From NCBI RefSeq assembly GCF_039545795.1, contig NZ_CP154260.1:2547001-2611000 (forward strand): a DNA stretch of 64,000 nucleotides, given 5' to 3'. The DNA is from Chitinophaga niabensis. GTDB lineage: Bacteria; Bacteroidota; Bacteroidia; Chitinophagales; Chitinophagaceae. The notes beneath the pieces were generated by a model, which saw only the letters and a program-made list of their open reading frames with translations, was not told the origin of the DNA and ran no database searches. The translations under genes were made by a program, and so were the position numbers. Shown here in pieces: positions 41,839-50,389 of the stretch (position 1 is its first letter; every line of letters begins with the position of its first letter).

Positions 41839-44586
41839 ATGATGAGGATGAACGTAGGAAACTTTCTGCTTATTGTATGTATGCTATCCCTTTGCCTTCC
41901 TGTACTTGCACAAACTGAGCATCAGGAGATATTCATTACAGGTAAAGTGGTAGACGAGCATCAGAAGCCAATTGCTTTTGCCACAGTACGTTTGAGCGAA
42001 ACAATTGCTGGTGCGAATACAGATGCCAATGGTAATTTCAGATTCCCTGTCCCAAAAGGAAAATTCTCTTCTTTACGCCTTTCTGTAAGTTTTGTTGGAA
42101 AAAAGACGGTTGAAAAGCTGCTTCAGGCGGCTGAATTTGCTGTTCCGCAGGTGATTTCGATGAAGGACCTGAGTCTGACGCTGGAAGATGTGCAGGTTAC
42201 GGCAGTGCGGAAGGGAACCAACTCTAATTCTTCTATTCTGTTTGATCTTGAAGCTATTGAGCAGTCGCAGGCATTCAGCCTTGCCGATATCATGAATAAC
42301 TTACCGGGAAAACTGAGTTTAGCGCCGCAGTTGCAGACCGTGCAGACAGTTACCATGAGAAGTAATGCTCAAGGCATTAATGCAATTAATAATGCGTTTG
42401 GGGTGGCCATCTATGTGGATGGGATCAGGGTGAATAATGAAACGAACATGCAGAACCGGAGTGTATCTCAACGGGGCATAGGCGGTTCACTTATTACTGC
42501 GCCGGACGCCAATACAGGTGGCGGAGGCCAGATAGATGCAGCATTTACAGGCCTGGACTTACGGGATATTGCCATTGAAAACATAGAAAGGATTGAAGTG
42601 GCACAGGGCGTTGTTTCTGCTAAATATGGAGAATTGACGAGCGGTGCTATTTTTATTGAGCAAAAAACCGGCAGAACACCGCTTACCTTCAATTTGAATA
42701 TCAATGGAGGATCTACACAGACTTCTCTCACTAAAGGTTTTAACCTCGGTAAAAAATGGGGCGCATTGAATGTTACGGCAGGATTCCTGAATAGTAACAA
42801 TGACCCGCGCGATAAAGTAAAGAACTATAACCGGATCAATACGTCTGTGATGTGGACGAACTACCTGACAAAAAAACTAAAGAACTCCTTACAGGTAAGT
42901 TATGACCGGAAGCTGGATGACAGAAAGCTGGATCCGGACGATGATAATGAGGAGATGGCTTATGCTAAAAGCTATAATGTAAGTATTTCCAACCGGATGT
43001 TGCTCCAGGTTAACAATGAATTGATAAGAAGCGTTGGTTTAAATCTGGGATTCACGAAGGGGAAACAGGATACATATAAACAATTTTTATTGAACCGTGC
43101 CCCGCAGCCTATTGCAATGAAGGATACTACTGGCATCTATGAAGGATATTTCATTGCGGGTAACTATGTAGCAGAAGAACAGATAATCGGTGAACCGCTA
43201 TCATTGAATGGATCATTGGATGTGACATCAGCTACTTATTTTACTGGAAACATAGTCCACAATATCAATTTGGGTGTTACATTTTCTTTGTCCGGTAATC
43301 GTGGCGAAGGGGTCCTCCTCGATCCCAACAGACCACGGTGGGGAATTCAAAATGACCAGACCGCCCGGCCCTATAATTATAATTCACTGCCGGATATGAT
43401 CAACACCGGCTTTTACCTTCAGGATAATATACAAGGAAATCTCTTTGACCGCCCATACAGGATCGGGTTAGGAGTAAGGTATGATATTCAGAACAGTGTG
43501 GGAACTATACAACCCAGGATCAACCTTAGTTATTCCCTTACACCATCTCTGGAGTTGAGCGCAGGTTTCGGTGTATCCACAAAAGCACCTTCCATGGCAC
43601 ACCGCTATCCGGCGCCCACCTGGCTCGATATTCCTATACTGAACCTCGTTAAAATTCCGCTGGATTCAAGCCTTTATCTGGTGTACACCCGTAAAGTACT
43701 GGCGGATAACAGTTATCTGAAAGCTTCAAAGGCTACTCAATTGGAAGGAGGTATCCGTTACACAGACAGGTGGTTCAATACATCTGCATTTGCATATGCC
43801 AAATGGAACACCAATGGCTTTAATAGTTCGGAAACATTTAATGAAGTAACCATCCCCGCCTATGGCTATGTAGATGTTCAGGGTGGAAAGCCCCGTTACT
43901 TTCAAACAGGCGATTCTCTCAGGTATAATACGCTGGGGAATTACAGGATCACCAATGGCCTGTATACTGCGGATTATGGACTGGAGTGGATGTTACAGAC
44001 AAAAGACATCAGGGCTATCCGCACAAGCTTTTCACTTAGTACGGCATTTTCTTATAGCCAGTTTGATGACAGGGGAGATAACCGCACGGTATCAGTGGAT
44101 AAAACCATTATTGAGGCAGGGAAACCAGCCTGGTATGGTGTTTACCCGGCTGAAAAGAGAAGAAGCTGGTCTTTGCTTTCAAAAGTATCCACTTCTACCC
44201 ATATTCCTAAGCTTGGCTTTATCGTTAGATTTACTGCGGATATCCACTGGATAGAAACAACTGATCTTCCAGGCAAGAACAATATACCCATCGGGTACCT
44301 CGATGAGCACCTGATTTATCATCCTATTAAAAACTTCGATGTAAACGATCCAGACCTGGGGTATCTAAAACTGGTGGCAGACAATGCTTCCTATACAACA
44401 CTTCCTTTCCCTTACGCTAATATCAATATGCAGGTGGCCAAAGAGATCAGGAAAAACCTGAGACTGTCTATCAGCGCTTACAATATATTCAATATCCGTC
44501 CGCAATATTATAACGAAGTAACAAGGAGCAGAACTGTATTTAATTCTCCGTTGAGTCTTTCGGCAGGACTGACTGTTAAACTATAA
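41839..44586 (+). CDS. TonB-dependent receptor of the DUF4876/DUF6850 locus
   Basis: This 915-residue outer-membrane receptor has a signal peptide ending PVLAQ and a carboxypeptidase-regulatory-like domain (about residues 30-115, ITGKVVDEHQKPIAFATV). The plug contains LEDVQVTAVRKG, IYVDGIRVNN and IERIEVAQGVVSAKYGELTSGAIF. A barrel of about 650 residues ends LSAGLTVKL. It is first in an operon with a DUF4876 lipoprotein (15 bp downstream) and a DUF6850 barrel protein, and diverges from a di-haem peroxidase. The recurrent association of these families suggests import or processing of a metal- or haem-related ligand, but this is inference. Confidence 0.9.
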   Translation: MMRMNVGNFLLIVCMLSLCLPVLAQTEHQEIFITGKVVDEHQKPIAFATVRLSETIAGANTDANGNFRFPVPKGKFSSLRLSVSFVGKKTVEKLLQAAEFAVPQVISMKDLSLTLEDVQVTAVRKGTNSNSSILFDLEAIEQSQAFSLADIMNNLPGKLSLAPQLQTVQTVTMRSNAQGINAINNAFGVAIYVDGIRVNNETNMQNRSVSQRGIGGSLITAPDANTGGGGQIDAAFTGLDLRDIAIENIERIEVAQGVVSAKYGELTSGAIFIEQKTGRTPLTFNLNINGGSTQTSLTKGFNLGKKWGALNVTAGFLNSNNDPRDKVKNYNRINTSVMWTNYLTKKLKNSLQVSYDRKLDDRKLDPDDDNEEMAYAKSYNVSISNRMLLQVNNELIRSVGLNLGFTKGKQDTYKQFLLNRAPQPIAMKDTTGIYEGYFIAGNYVAEEQIIGEPLSLNGSLDVTSATYFTGNIVHNINLGVTFSLSGNRGEGVLLDPNRPRWGIQNDQTARPYNYNSLPDMINTGFYLQDNIQGNLFDRPYRIGLGVRYDIQNSVGTIQPRINLSYSLTPSLELSAGFGVSTKAPSMAHRYPAPTWLDIPILNLVKIPLDSSLYLVYTRKVLADNSYLKASKATQLEGGIRYTDRWFNTSAFAYAKWNTNGFNSSETFNEVTIPAYGYVDVQGGKPRYFQTGDSLRYNTLGNYRITNGLYTADYGLEWMLQTKDIRAIRTSFSLSTAFSYSQFDDRGDNRTVSVDKTIIEAGKPAWYGVYPAEKRRSWSLLSKVSTSTHIPKLGFIVRFTADIHWIETTDLPGKNNIPIGYLDEHLIYHPIKNFDVNDPDLGYLKLVADNASYTTLPFPYANINMQVAKEIRKNLRLSISAYNIFNIRPQYYNEVTRSRTVFNSPLSLSAGLTVKL

Positions 44587-44601
44587 TAAAAATTGATCAA
44601 C

Positions 44602-45954
44602 ATGAGAAAGTTATTTAATGGTGTATTCATCGCCGCATTGTCCCTGGCCGTAGCTTGTAAAAAAGACACGCCTGTAGCACAACCGGTAACACTCACTGTG
44701 AAAGTTTCTTACAATACAGAAGATAAAGCACTGAACCTTCCTGTAGAAAAAAGCAAGGTGACAATTTCCAATAATACCAATGGGCAAACATATAATGCTG
44801 AGACCAATGCACAGGGAGAAGCAGTGTTTCAAAGTATAGCGCCAGGTAATTACAGTGCAACTGTTACATTGTCTTTCACCGCCGCAAATTATACACAGAT
44901 CACCGGCATCCCTGTTACACAGGATGTGCAGTTTAATTCTTCCAAAACTGGTACTGCCATTACACAGAACACTTCTTTCGAGATGGTGCTTTCATCCGGA
45001 AGGATCGGTAACCTGGTGATCAAACAACTCTACTATGCCGGTTCTCATACATCCAGGGGCGCCAGTTTCCGGGACCAATTCGTGGAGATCTATAATAATT
45101 CGAATGAGGTGATCTATATGGATAGCCTTTATATCGGCAATGGACAGGCAAATAATACAAAGCTATCTGCCGGCGGTGTTCCTTTCGATTGGAGCAAATC
45201 AATAGACATGCCCACCAATATTGGTAATCCTACAAAGGATTATGTGTATGCCCGTTATCTATTCATGATCCCTGGTACCGGCAAGCAATACCCGCTAAAT
45301 CCGGGAGAAAGTATGGTATTGGCACAGACGGGTATTAACCATGGTCAGATCTATAATGACCAGAATGGTGATCAGATCAGCATTATTGATCCCACCTTAA
45401 CCGTAGATCTTAGTAATGCTGCATTCGAAACCAATCTTGTCGAATATAACCGGGCACAGGCAACAGACCCAACGAAATTCAAGCCTTACAGATATGACCT
45501 GGACAATCCCGCTGTTAAGAATATGGAGGTAGTATATGCCGGTACTTATAATGATTGGGTGTTTGATGCTACCGGAAGGGAAGACCTGTTCATCTTCAAA
45601 ACAAATGAAGATCCAAGGAAATGGAAATCTTATCCTGATCCGGAAGTTTTGCCCGGTGATCTCAAACCTGATACTAAACATTTCCCCCAGATACCAGCCA
45701 GGTATATCCTGGATGCAATGGAAATAATTCATGCTGTTCCTGCCAGCAGAATACCTAAAAGATTACAGGATGCATTGGATGCAGCAGGTGTTTCTGTAAC
45801 CGGCGGCCAGTATTCATCGCAGTCATTAGTGAGAAAAACGCTGAAAACGGTGAATGGCAGACGGATATTACAGGATACCAATAATTCCGCGAACGACTTT
45901 GTTACCAAAACCAAAGCAGACCCTTCCAGAACTGCTGCTTCTTTTGAGCCTTAG
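44602..45954 (+). CDS. DUF4876-family lipoprotein
   Basis: The start at ATG 44602 gives MRKLFNGVFIAALSLAVAC, a lipoprotein signal with Cys19; a TTG start three codons upstream is less likely. The mature protein begins with a beta-sandwich domain of carboxypeptidase-regulatory type (LTVKVSYNTEDKALNLPVEK). The DUF4876 region follows, with YYAGSHTSRGASFRDQFVEI and YNNSNEVIYMDSLYIG, a pattern that recalls lamin-tail-like domains. It is probably anchored at the outer membrane as partner of the receptor 15 bp upstream. No activity has been assigned to the family as far as I know. Confidence 0.8.
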   Translation: MRKLFNGVFIAALSLAVACKKDTPVAQPVTLTVKVSYNTEDKALNLPVEKSKVTISNNTNGQTYNAETNAQGEAVFQSIAPGNYSATVTLSFTAANYTQITGIPVTQDVQFNSSKTGTAITQNTSFEMVLSSGRIGNLVIKQLYYAGSHTSRGASFRDQFVEIYNNSNEVIYMDSLYIGNGQANNTKLSAGGVPFDWSKSIDMPTNIGNPTKDYVYARYLFMIPGTGKQYPLNPGESMVLAQTGINHGQIYNDQNGDQISIIDPTLTVDLSNAAFETNLVEYNRAQATDPTKFKPYRYDLDNPAVKNMEVVYAGTYNDWVFDATGREDLFIFKTNEDPRKWKSYPDPEVLPGDLKPDTKHFPQIPARYILDAMEIIHAVPASRIPKRLQDALDAAGVSVTGGQYSSQSLVRKTLKTVNGRRILQDTNNSANDFVTKTKADPSRTAASFEP

Positions 45955-45963
45955 AATTATTAC

Positions 45964-47502
45964 ATGAAAAGAGTGTTGATCTTGTGTTTGTCTTTATTGT
46001 CCGCCACTGCTTTCGCACAAACTGCGAAAGTGGCGGACAGTATTTATTTTTTTAAGCAAAGCCGCCAGGACATAACCTATCGCTTCAGGAATGCCTCTCA
46101 GTTGGTAGCGGACACATTTCTGCAAAAAACGGGCAGGCTGGATGTTTCCTATAGTCAGACACAAGGTGGCTTTCATCTCTCGCAGGAGCCATATAAAACA
46201 CAAATAGCTGAATTGTACACAGAAGGTATTGCAACACTTGGCCGAATTAAAGTAAGTGGGCAATTCCGTTTTAATAAAGTATGGGAAGACAGTCTGGCAA
46301 ATAACCTCAGCGGAGAAGTGAATCCCATCTCTCCATATTTCTATTTTGCCACTAAAGCAGGCAGGTATGAAAGGCAGAACTACAATGGTATTGCAACAGT
46401 AGCTTATGCTTTATTGAAAGATCAGCTCTATCTGTCTGGCGGTTTTGAGTATGATCATCACTGGACAACCGGATCCGTAGACCCACGGGCAGAGGTACAG
46501 CGTTTTAAATTATTGGTGAAGCCCGGAATCACTTACAAGTACAGGAAACATGTGATCGGTGCTGAAGGGATAATTGGATATGGGAATGAGAGCAGCAGCA
46601 TTATCTATAAAAACATGAATTTTGGATTGAGTCTCTTATATCCTGACAGGATTTATTATCTGAACCATGCTTATGGATATATAGGAATGAAAGATGAGGC
46701 TATATATCAACGGCTTAGAAACTATAAAGGAGGTAGCCTCAGTTATTATACTACAGTTGGAAACTGGCGGGTTCGCGCGCTTCTTTCATATGAGATAGAG
46801 AAGGAAAGGAATACCCGTGAGAGACGTGCAAAATCAAGATTAGATATATATAGCCGCTGGGACATTGATACCTGGTCTGGTGAACTCCAGCTACAACGCA
46901 ACACAGCGCGGTCAAACCAACAATTCAACGTCTTCGCCAGGATCAGGGATGGAAAAGATTTCGATAGTGTGTTTGCCGCCAACAACTATCAATACCAACA
47001 GCAACAGGCTGGTTTTTCCTACCTGCACCAATCTGTAAAAAGAGCCCATTTCCAACCGGAATGGGGCGTCCACGCTAATTTCGACAGAAGCAGCCGCATA
47101 GACGTAGTACAGGCCCACACCGCAGAATACACCCAGGTTAACGCAGGCCTCACAGCAAATGGCTACTGGAACTTCAAAAACGGAGACCGTTTCTCAGCTG
47201 GCATAACTCCCTCACTCCGCATCCCGCTGGAAAGCACAATAACAGTTCCGCCAACACAGGAAAACATCTTCACAAGGGCAATAGCTTACCCTGATTATTA
47301 TTACTGGTCATCCACAGCATTCAGGATAAATACATCCTTCCGCTATATCAGCTCCAAAACTCTCAAAGAAATGCCGGTAGGCTTCTTTGTAAACGTTGGT
47401 TATACCCAACGATTAAATGAGGACGCTGCCCAATACCCCGCGATGACCAAACCTGACAAGATGCAGTGGACCACCAATCTGGGATTCACACTGTATCTTT
47501 AG
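45964..47502 (+). CDS. DUF6850-family outer-membrane beta-barrel protein
   Basis: This 512-residue protein has signal peptide MKRVLILCLSLLSATAFAQ. The rest is a succession of amphipathic strands with aromatic ends (YLSGGFEYDHHW, FGLSLLYPDRIYYLNHAYGY, FFVNVGYTQRL) and finishes LGFTLYL, as expected for an outer-membrane barrel. The order receptor, DUF4876, barrel matches DUF6850 loci in Bacteroidota. It is the last gene of the operon, 9 bp after the lipoprotein gene. It may be a second channel or an anchor for the lipoprotein. Confidence 0.75.
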   Translation: MKRVLILCLSLLSATAFAQTAKVADSIYFFKQSRQDITYRFRNASQLVADTFLQKTGRLDVSYSQTQGGFHLSQEPYKTQIAELYTEGIATLGRIKVSGQFRFNKVWEDSLANNLSGEVNPISPYFYFATKAGRYERQNYNGIATVAYALLKDQLYLSGGFEYDHHWTTGSVDPRAEVQRFKLLVKPGITYKYRKHVIGAEGIIGYGNESSSIIYKNMNFGLSLLYPDRIYYLNHAYGYIGMKDEAIYQRLRNYKGGSLSYYTTVGNWRVRALLSYEIEKERNTRERRAKSRLDIYSRWDIDTWSGELQLQRNTARSNQQFNVFARIRDGKDFDSVFAANNYQYQQQQAGFSYLHQSVKRAHFQPEWGVHANFDRSSRIDVVQAHTAEYTQVNAGLTANGYWNFKNGDRFSAGITPSLRIPLESTITVPPTQENIFTRAIAYPDYYYWSSTAFRINTSFRYISSKTLKEMPVGFFVNVGYTQRLNEDAAQYPAMTKPDKMQWTTNLGFTLYL

Positions 47503-47613
47503 TGTGTACTTTCCTACACAGACCGTATTCAGGCTACAAATACTAACTAGCTGTAAATCAATGTATTTGAAAATCAGCAAGGTTTTAGTGTGAAATAACA
47601 CAAAACTAGTATT

Positions 47614-48318
47614 ATGGAGCACGACATCCACCACCCACGCCCCGAATCGTTGTACGACAGTTCAACGGTGATCAATGTAAGTAAAACAGGAAGAATTATC
47701 TCCGCAGGAACAGGGGCAGCCTTATTATACCTGGCCTGTGCTGATTTTTCCAAATCGCCGATGAAAAGCATTTACAAAATGCTGGCAGGAGGCTACCTTC
47801 TTTACAGGGGTATTTCCGGCAATTGTCCCATTTCTGCGATGGTTGAAGATAACCTCAACCCGCAGCATGCACGTGCCGTTAACATCCGTACAAAATACAT
47901 CGTTAACCGCTCGCGCAGTGAAGTATACGCTTACTGGCGCCAATTGGATCATCTGCCTGCTTTTATGGCCCACCTGCATGATGTAGAAGTGATAGACGAA
48001 AAACATTCCCACTGGACCGTGAGACTCACCGGTGGTCTTGAACTGGAATGGGATGCTGAAATTGTGGAAGAACAGGAAAATGAGATATTGGCCTGGCGTT
48101 CCACAGAAGGTGCTGCTGTTTCCAATGCCGGTAAGATCATGTTCCGTGATGCGCCAGATGGCGGAACGGAATTACATGTGACCATCAGTTACAGGCCACC
48201 GGCAGGTTACGCAGGAGCGGGGCTGGCCAGGTTGCTGAATCCTGCTTTTGCCGCTATGGTGAAGAATGATATAAGGAATTTCAAAAATTATGTAGAAGGT
48301 AAAAGAGTAGATAGCTAA
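47614..48318 (+). CDS. SRPBCC-family protein with N-terminal YgaP-like membrane domain
   Basis: This 234-residue protein joins a short membrane hairpin (about residues 25-75, DUF2892/YgaP type: GAALLYLACADF, LAGGYLLYRGISGNCP) to a START/SRPBCC ligand-binding fold. Typical cyclase/dehydrase motifs are VNRSRSEVYAYWRQLDHLPAFM and LAWRSTEGAAVSNAG. Proteins of this layout are common in stress-related gene sets, with no proven substrate. It is a single-gene unit closed by a strong terminator. Confidence 0.85.
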   Translation: MEHDIHHPRPESLYDSSTVINVSKTGRIISAGTGAALLYLACADFSKSPMKSIYKMLAGGYLLYRGISGNCPISAMVEDNLNPQHARAVNIRTKYIVNRSRSEVYAYWRQLDHLPAFMAHLHDVEVIDEKHSHWTVRLTGGLELEWDAEIVEEQENEILAWRSTEGAAVSNAGKIMFRDAPDGGTELHVTISYRPPAGYAGAGLARLLNPAFAAMVKNDIRNFKNYVEGKRVDS

Positions 48319-48342
48319 TTCTCAACCATACTCCTTGAAATT

Positions 48343-48378
48343 AAACAGTCCACCGATATATTAATTGGTGGACTGTTT
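48343..48378 (+). terminator. Terminator after the SRPBCC gene
   Basis: A 12-bp perfect stem AAACAGTCCACC / GGTGGACTGTTT with a 12-base AT-rich loop lies 24 bp after the stop codon. Confidence 0.8.
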
Positions 48379-48461
48379 ATATTATCGGGATTTTTAATCA
48401 CCTTTTTTTTGATTTTAAGGCTCTTTCTTTAATAAATTATTAAAGAGGGAGAGAAATAGCT

Positions 48462-48518
48462 ATGGCAATAACCCGCATCCTCCCAAAGGCTGATTTCTAC
48501 AAAAAATACCTCCAATAG
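48462..48518 (+). CDS. Possible 18-residue small protein
   Basis: ATG 48462 opens a frame of 18 codons (MAITRILPKADFYKKYLQ) that ends one base before a strong terminator stem. A purine-rich GAGGGAGAGAA stretch lies 6-16 bases before it, a good ribosome site for this phylum. Size, ribosome site and tight terminator together resemble a short-ORF transcript, but a frame this short can arise by chance. The peptide is basic and partly amphipathic. Confidence 0.3.
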   Translation: MAITRILPKADFYKKYLQ

Positions 48519-48549
48519 AAAAAGGTTCCGCATCACACGGAACCTTTTT
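48519..48549. terminator. Bidirectional terminator
   Basis: A 12-bp perfect stem AAAAAGGTTCCG / CGGAACCTTTTT with a 7-base loop has T-runs on both strands. It ends the minus-strand acidic protein gene and any plus-strand transcript through 48462-48518. Confidence 0.85.
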
Positions 48550-48563
48550 AATTTCATTCATTT

Positions 48564-48860
48564 TTACGGGCGGGGATCTACTTCATCGTCCTCTTCTTCT
48601 TCCTCCTCATCCTCCAATTCATCTTCCAGTTCTTCTTCATCCTCCTCAATGTCATCTTCATCTTCGTCTTCGTCCTCCTCCTCATCCGGGCCGGGAACAT
48701 CCTCTATACTATCCCGCACTGCACCGGCAAAGTCGTTTTCCTCGAGGTCTTCATCCTCCGCCTCCTGTACTTCCTGTTCCTGTTTCTCTTCGGACAGATC
48801 CTCATAATCAACAAATTCCTCCTGTGGAAGCTGTGGTGTTATTTTTTTAGGCGATTGCAT
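48564..48860 (-). CDS. Highly acidic, disordered small protein
   Basis: This 98-residue protein has a C-terminal half made almost only of Glu and Asp (runs such as DEEEDEDEDEDDIEEDEEEL). The N-terminal half is more mixed (SPKKITPQLPQEEFVDYEDL). It is surely disordered. A bidirectional terminator lies directly after its stop, which supports a real gene. The acidic run gives a GAA/GAC-type triplet repeat in the DNA that could vary in length between strains. No family recognised; a role as a polyanionic mimic or chaperone-like tail would be speculation. Confidence 0.6.
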   Translation of the reverse strand: MQSPKKITPQLPQEEFVDYEDLSEEKQEQEVQEAEDEDLEENDFAGAVRDSIEDVPGPDEEEDEDEDEDDIEEDEEELEDELEDEEEEEEDDEVDPRP

Positions 48861-48978
48861 AAATAGAAATTTTAGGATGAACAGATTTGTTTCTACTGAT
48901 TATGCAGCAAAATCTGCACCACCGGAAAAACGGGTAATTCTTTACTCACCCTGCGCACATACCTTGCGTACGAAATAC

Positions 48979-48986
48979 TATATTTG
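48979..48986 (+). promoter_or_regulatory. -7 element suggesting a leaderless transcript
   Basis: TATATTTG ends 5 bases before the ATG of the exonuclease/GIY-YIG gene. With the usual 5-6 base distance from the -7 element to the start point, transcription would begin at or next to the A of the ATG. No clear -33 element is visible at 19 bp. Confidence 0.4.
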
Positions 48987-48991
48987 CGATT

Positions 48992-50347
48992 ATGTACGCC
49001 ATCGTAGACATCGAAACCACGGGAGGCCATGCCAGCGCCGGAAGCATCACGGAAATAGCCATTTTTATTCATGACGGGATGCAGATCGTACAGCAGTACG
49101 AAACACTGGTGAACCCCGGCATGCCTATTCCCCGCTATATCCAGGCCCTGACCGGTATCACAAACGAAATGGTAGCTGATGCACCTCCTTTTGAAGAGGT
49201 GGCACAGCAGGTTTTTACCTTACTCCAGGGCCAGATCTTCATCGCCCACAACGTTAATTTCGATTATTCTTTCCTCAAACACCAGCTGGATGCAGCCGGA
49301 TATAAACTGCAAAGCCGCAAACTCTGCACTGTACGCCTGAGCCGTAAGGTTTTCCCCGGATTTCCCTCCTACAGCCTCGGGAATTTATGCCGGTCGCTGA
49401 ATATCAATATCCAGCAGCGCCACCGTGCCACAGGAGACGCCCTGGCCACCGTACAGCTATTTGAAAGGATCCTGGCGTCAGATAAAGAAGGTGCTATCGC
49501 AGCGGCTTTAAATGTCCGTTCCAAAGAGCAATGGCTGCCCCTGCATTTACCCCTGGAACAGGTGGCTAACCTACCCATGTCTCCCGGGGTGTACTACTTC
49601 CATAACGAAAAGGGGAAAGTGGTATATGTGGGAAAGGCGAGGAATATAAAGAAACGGGTAACCAGTCATTTTACAGGCAATAGCTCCGGCCGGAGAAAGC
49701 AGGAATTCATCCGGAATATACACGGTATCTCCTTTGAAAAAACGGGTACCGAGCTGATGGCTTTCATCCTGGAATCTGTTGAGATCCGCCGTTTATGGCC
49801 GGCTTATAACAATGCGCAAAAAAGAATTGAATCCAAATTCGGTTTTTATGTTTTTGAAGACCAGGGTGGTTACCTGCGGCTGGCTATTGAAAAACGAAGG
49901 AAATATTCCACGCCGGTATATACTTTTAACCTGCTTACAGACGGGCATCAGCGCATGCGGGAACTGGTACGTGAATTCAAGCTCTGCCCGAAACTCTGTT
50001 TCCTGCAAACAGATAACGATACCTGTGTAGGGGTAACGGAAAAATCCTGCAAAGGAGCCTGTGATAAGAAAGAAAAACCTGCTAAATATAATCAGCGTGT
50101 AGCAGCAGCGATTGAACACCTGAGATCAGAACAACCTTCTTTTGTGATTGTGGACAGTGGAAGGGAAGCAACGGAACGCAGTTGCATCCTCATGGAGAAA
50201 GGAAAGTTCTATGGTATGGGATATGTTCCGCGGGATGTAGCCGTTACAGACAATAATATGTTGAAGGACTGGCTGACACAGTATCCTGAAAATGAGTTCA
50301 TCCTCAATCTGCTGCGCCAGCACTCCAATGCGCGTAAAGCCGTGTAG
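48992..50347 (+). CDS. DnaQ-like exonuclease fused to a GIY-YIG nuclease domain
   Basis: This 451-residue protein has two nuclease domains. Residues 1-165 are a DEDDh 3'-5' exonuclease: DIETTG at 6-11, HNVNFDYSFL, and HRATGDA with the catalytic His and Asp. Residues about 195-285 are a UvrC-type GIY-YIG domain: GVYYFHNEKGKVVYVGKARN, then an Arg and the Glu of MAFILESVEIRR. A cysteine group (CPKLCFLQ, CVGVTEKSCKGAC) follows, as in Cho/UvrC N-terminal halves. The UvrC C-terminal nuclease and HhH parts are absent. The likely role is single-incision DNA repair with end trimming, similar to Cho or the DnaQ-UvrC fusions of actinobacteria. Confidence 0.9.
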   Translation: MYAIVDIETTGGHASAGSITEIAIFIHDGMQIVQQYETLVNPGMPIPRYIQALTGITNEMVADAPPFEEVAQQVFTLLQGQIFIAHNVNFDYSFLKHQLDAAGYKLQSRKLCTVRLSRKVFPGFPSYSLGNLCRSLNINIQQRHRATGDALATVQLFERILASDKEGAIAAALNVRSKEQWLPLHLPLEQVANLPMSPGVYYFHNEKGKVVYVGKARNIKKRVTSHFTGNSSGRRKQEFIRNIHGISFEKTGTELMAFILESVEIRRLWPAYNNAQKRIESKFGFYVFEDQGGYLRLAIEKRRKYSTPVYTFNLLTDGHQRMRELVREFKLCPKLCFLQTDNDTCVGVTEKSCKGACDKKEKPAKYNQRVAAAIEHLRSEQPSFVIVDSGREATERSCILMEKGKFYGMGYVPRDVAVTDNNMLKDWLTQYPENEFILNLLRQHSNARKAV

Positions 50348-50389
50348 CATGATATCCACAAAGCCACTTATGCAAACCAGGCACGCCCG

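Noticed and set aside
48590..48690. Triplet microsatellite (TCC/TCT/TCA-rich) as a regulatory repeat
   Set aside because: It is the coding DNA of the Glu/Asp run of the acidic protein; composition explains it.
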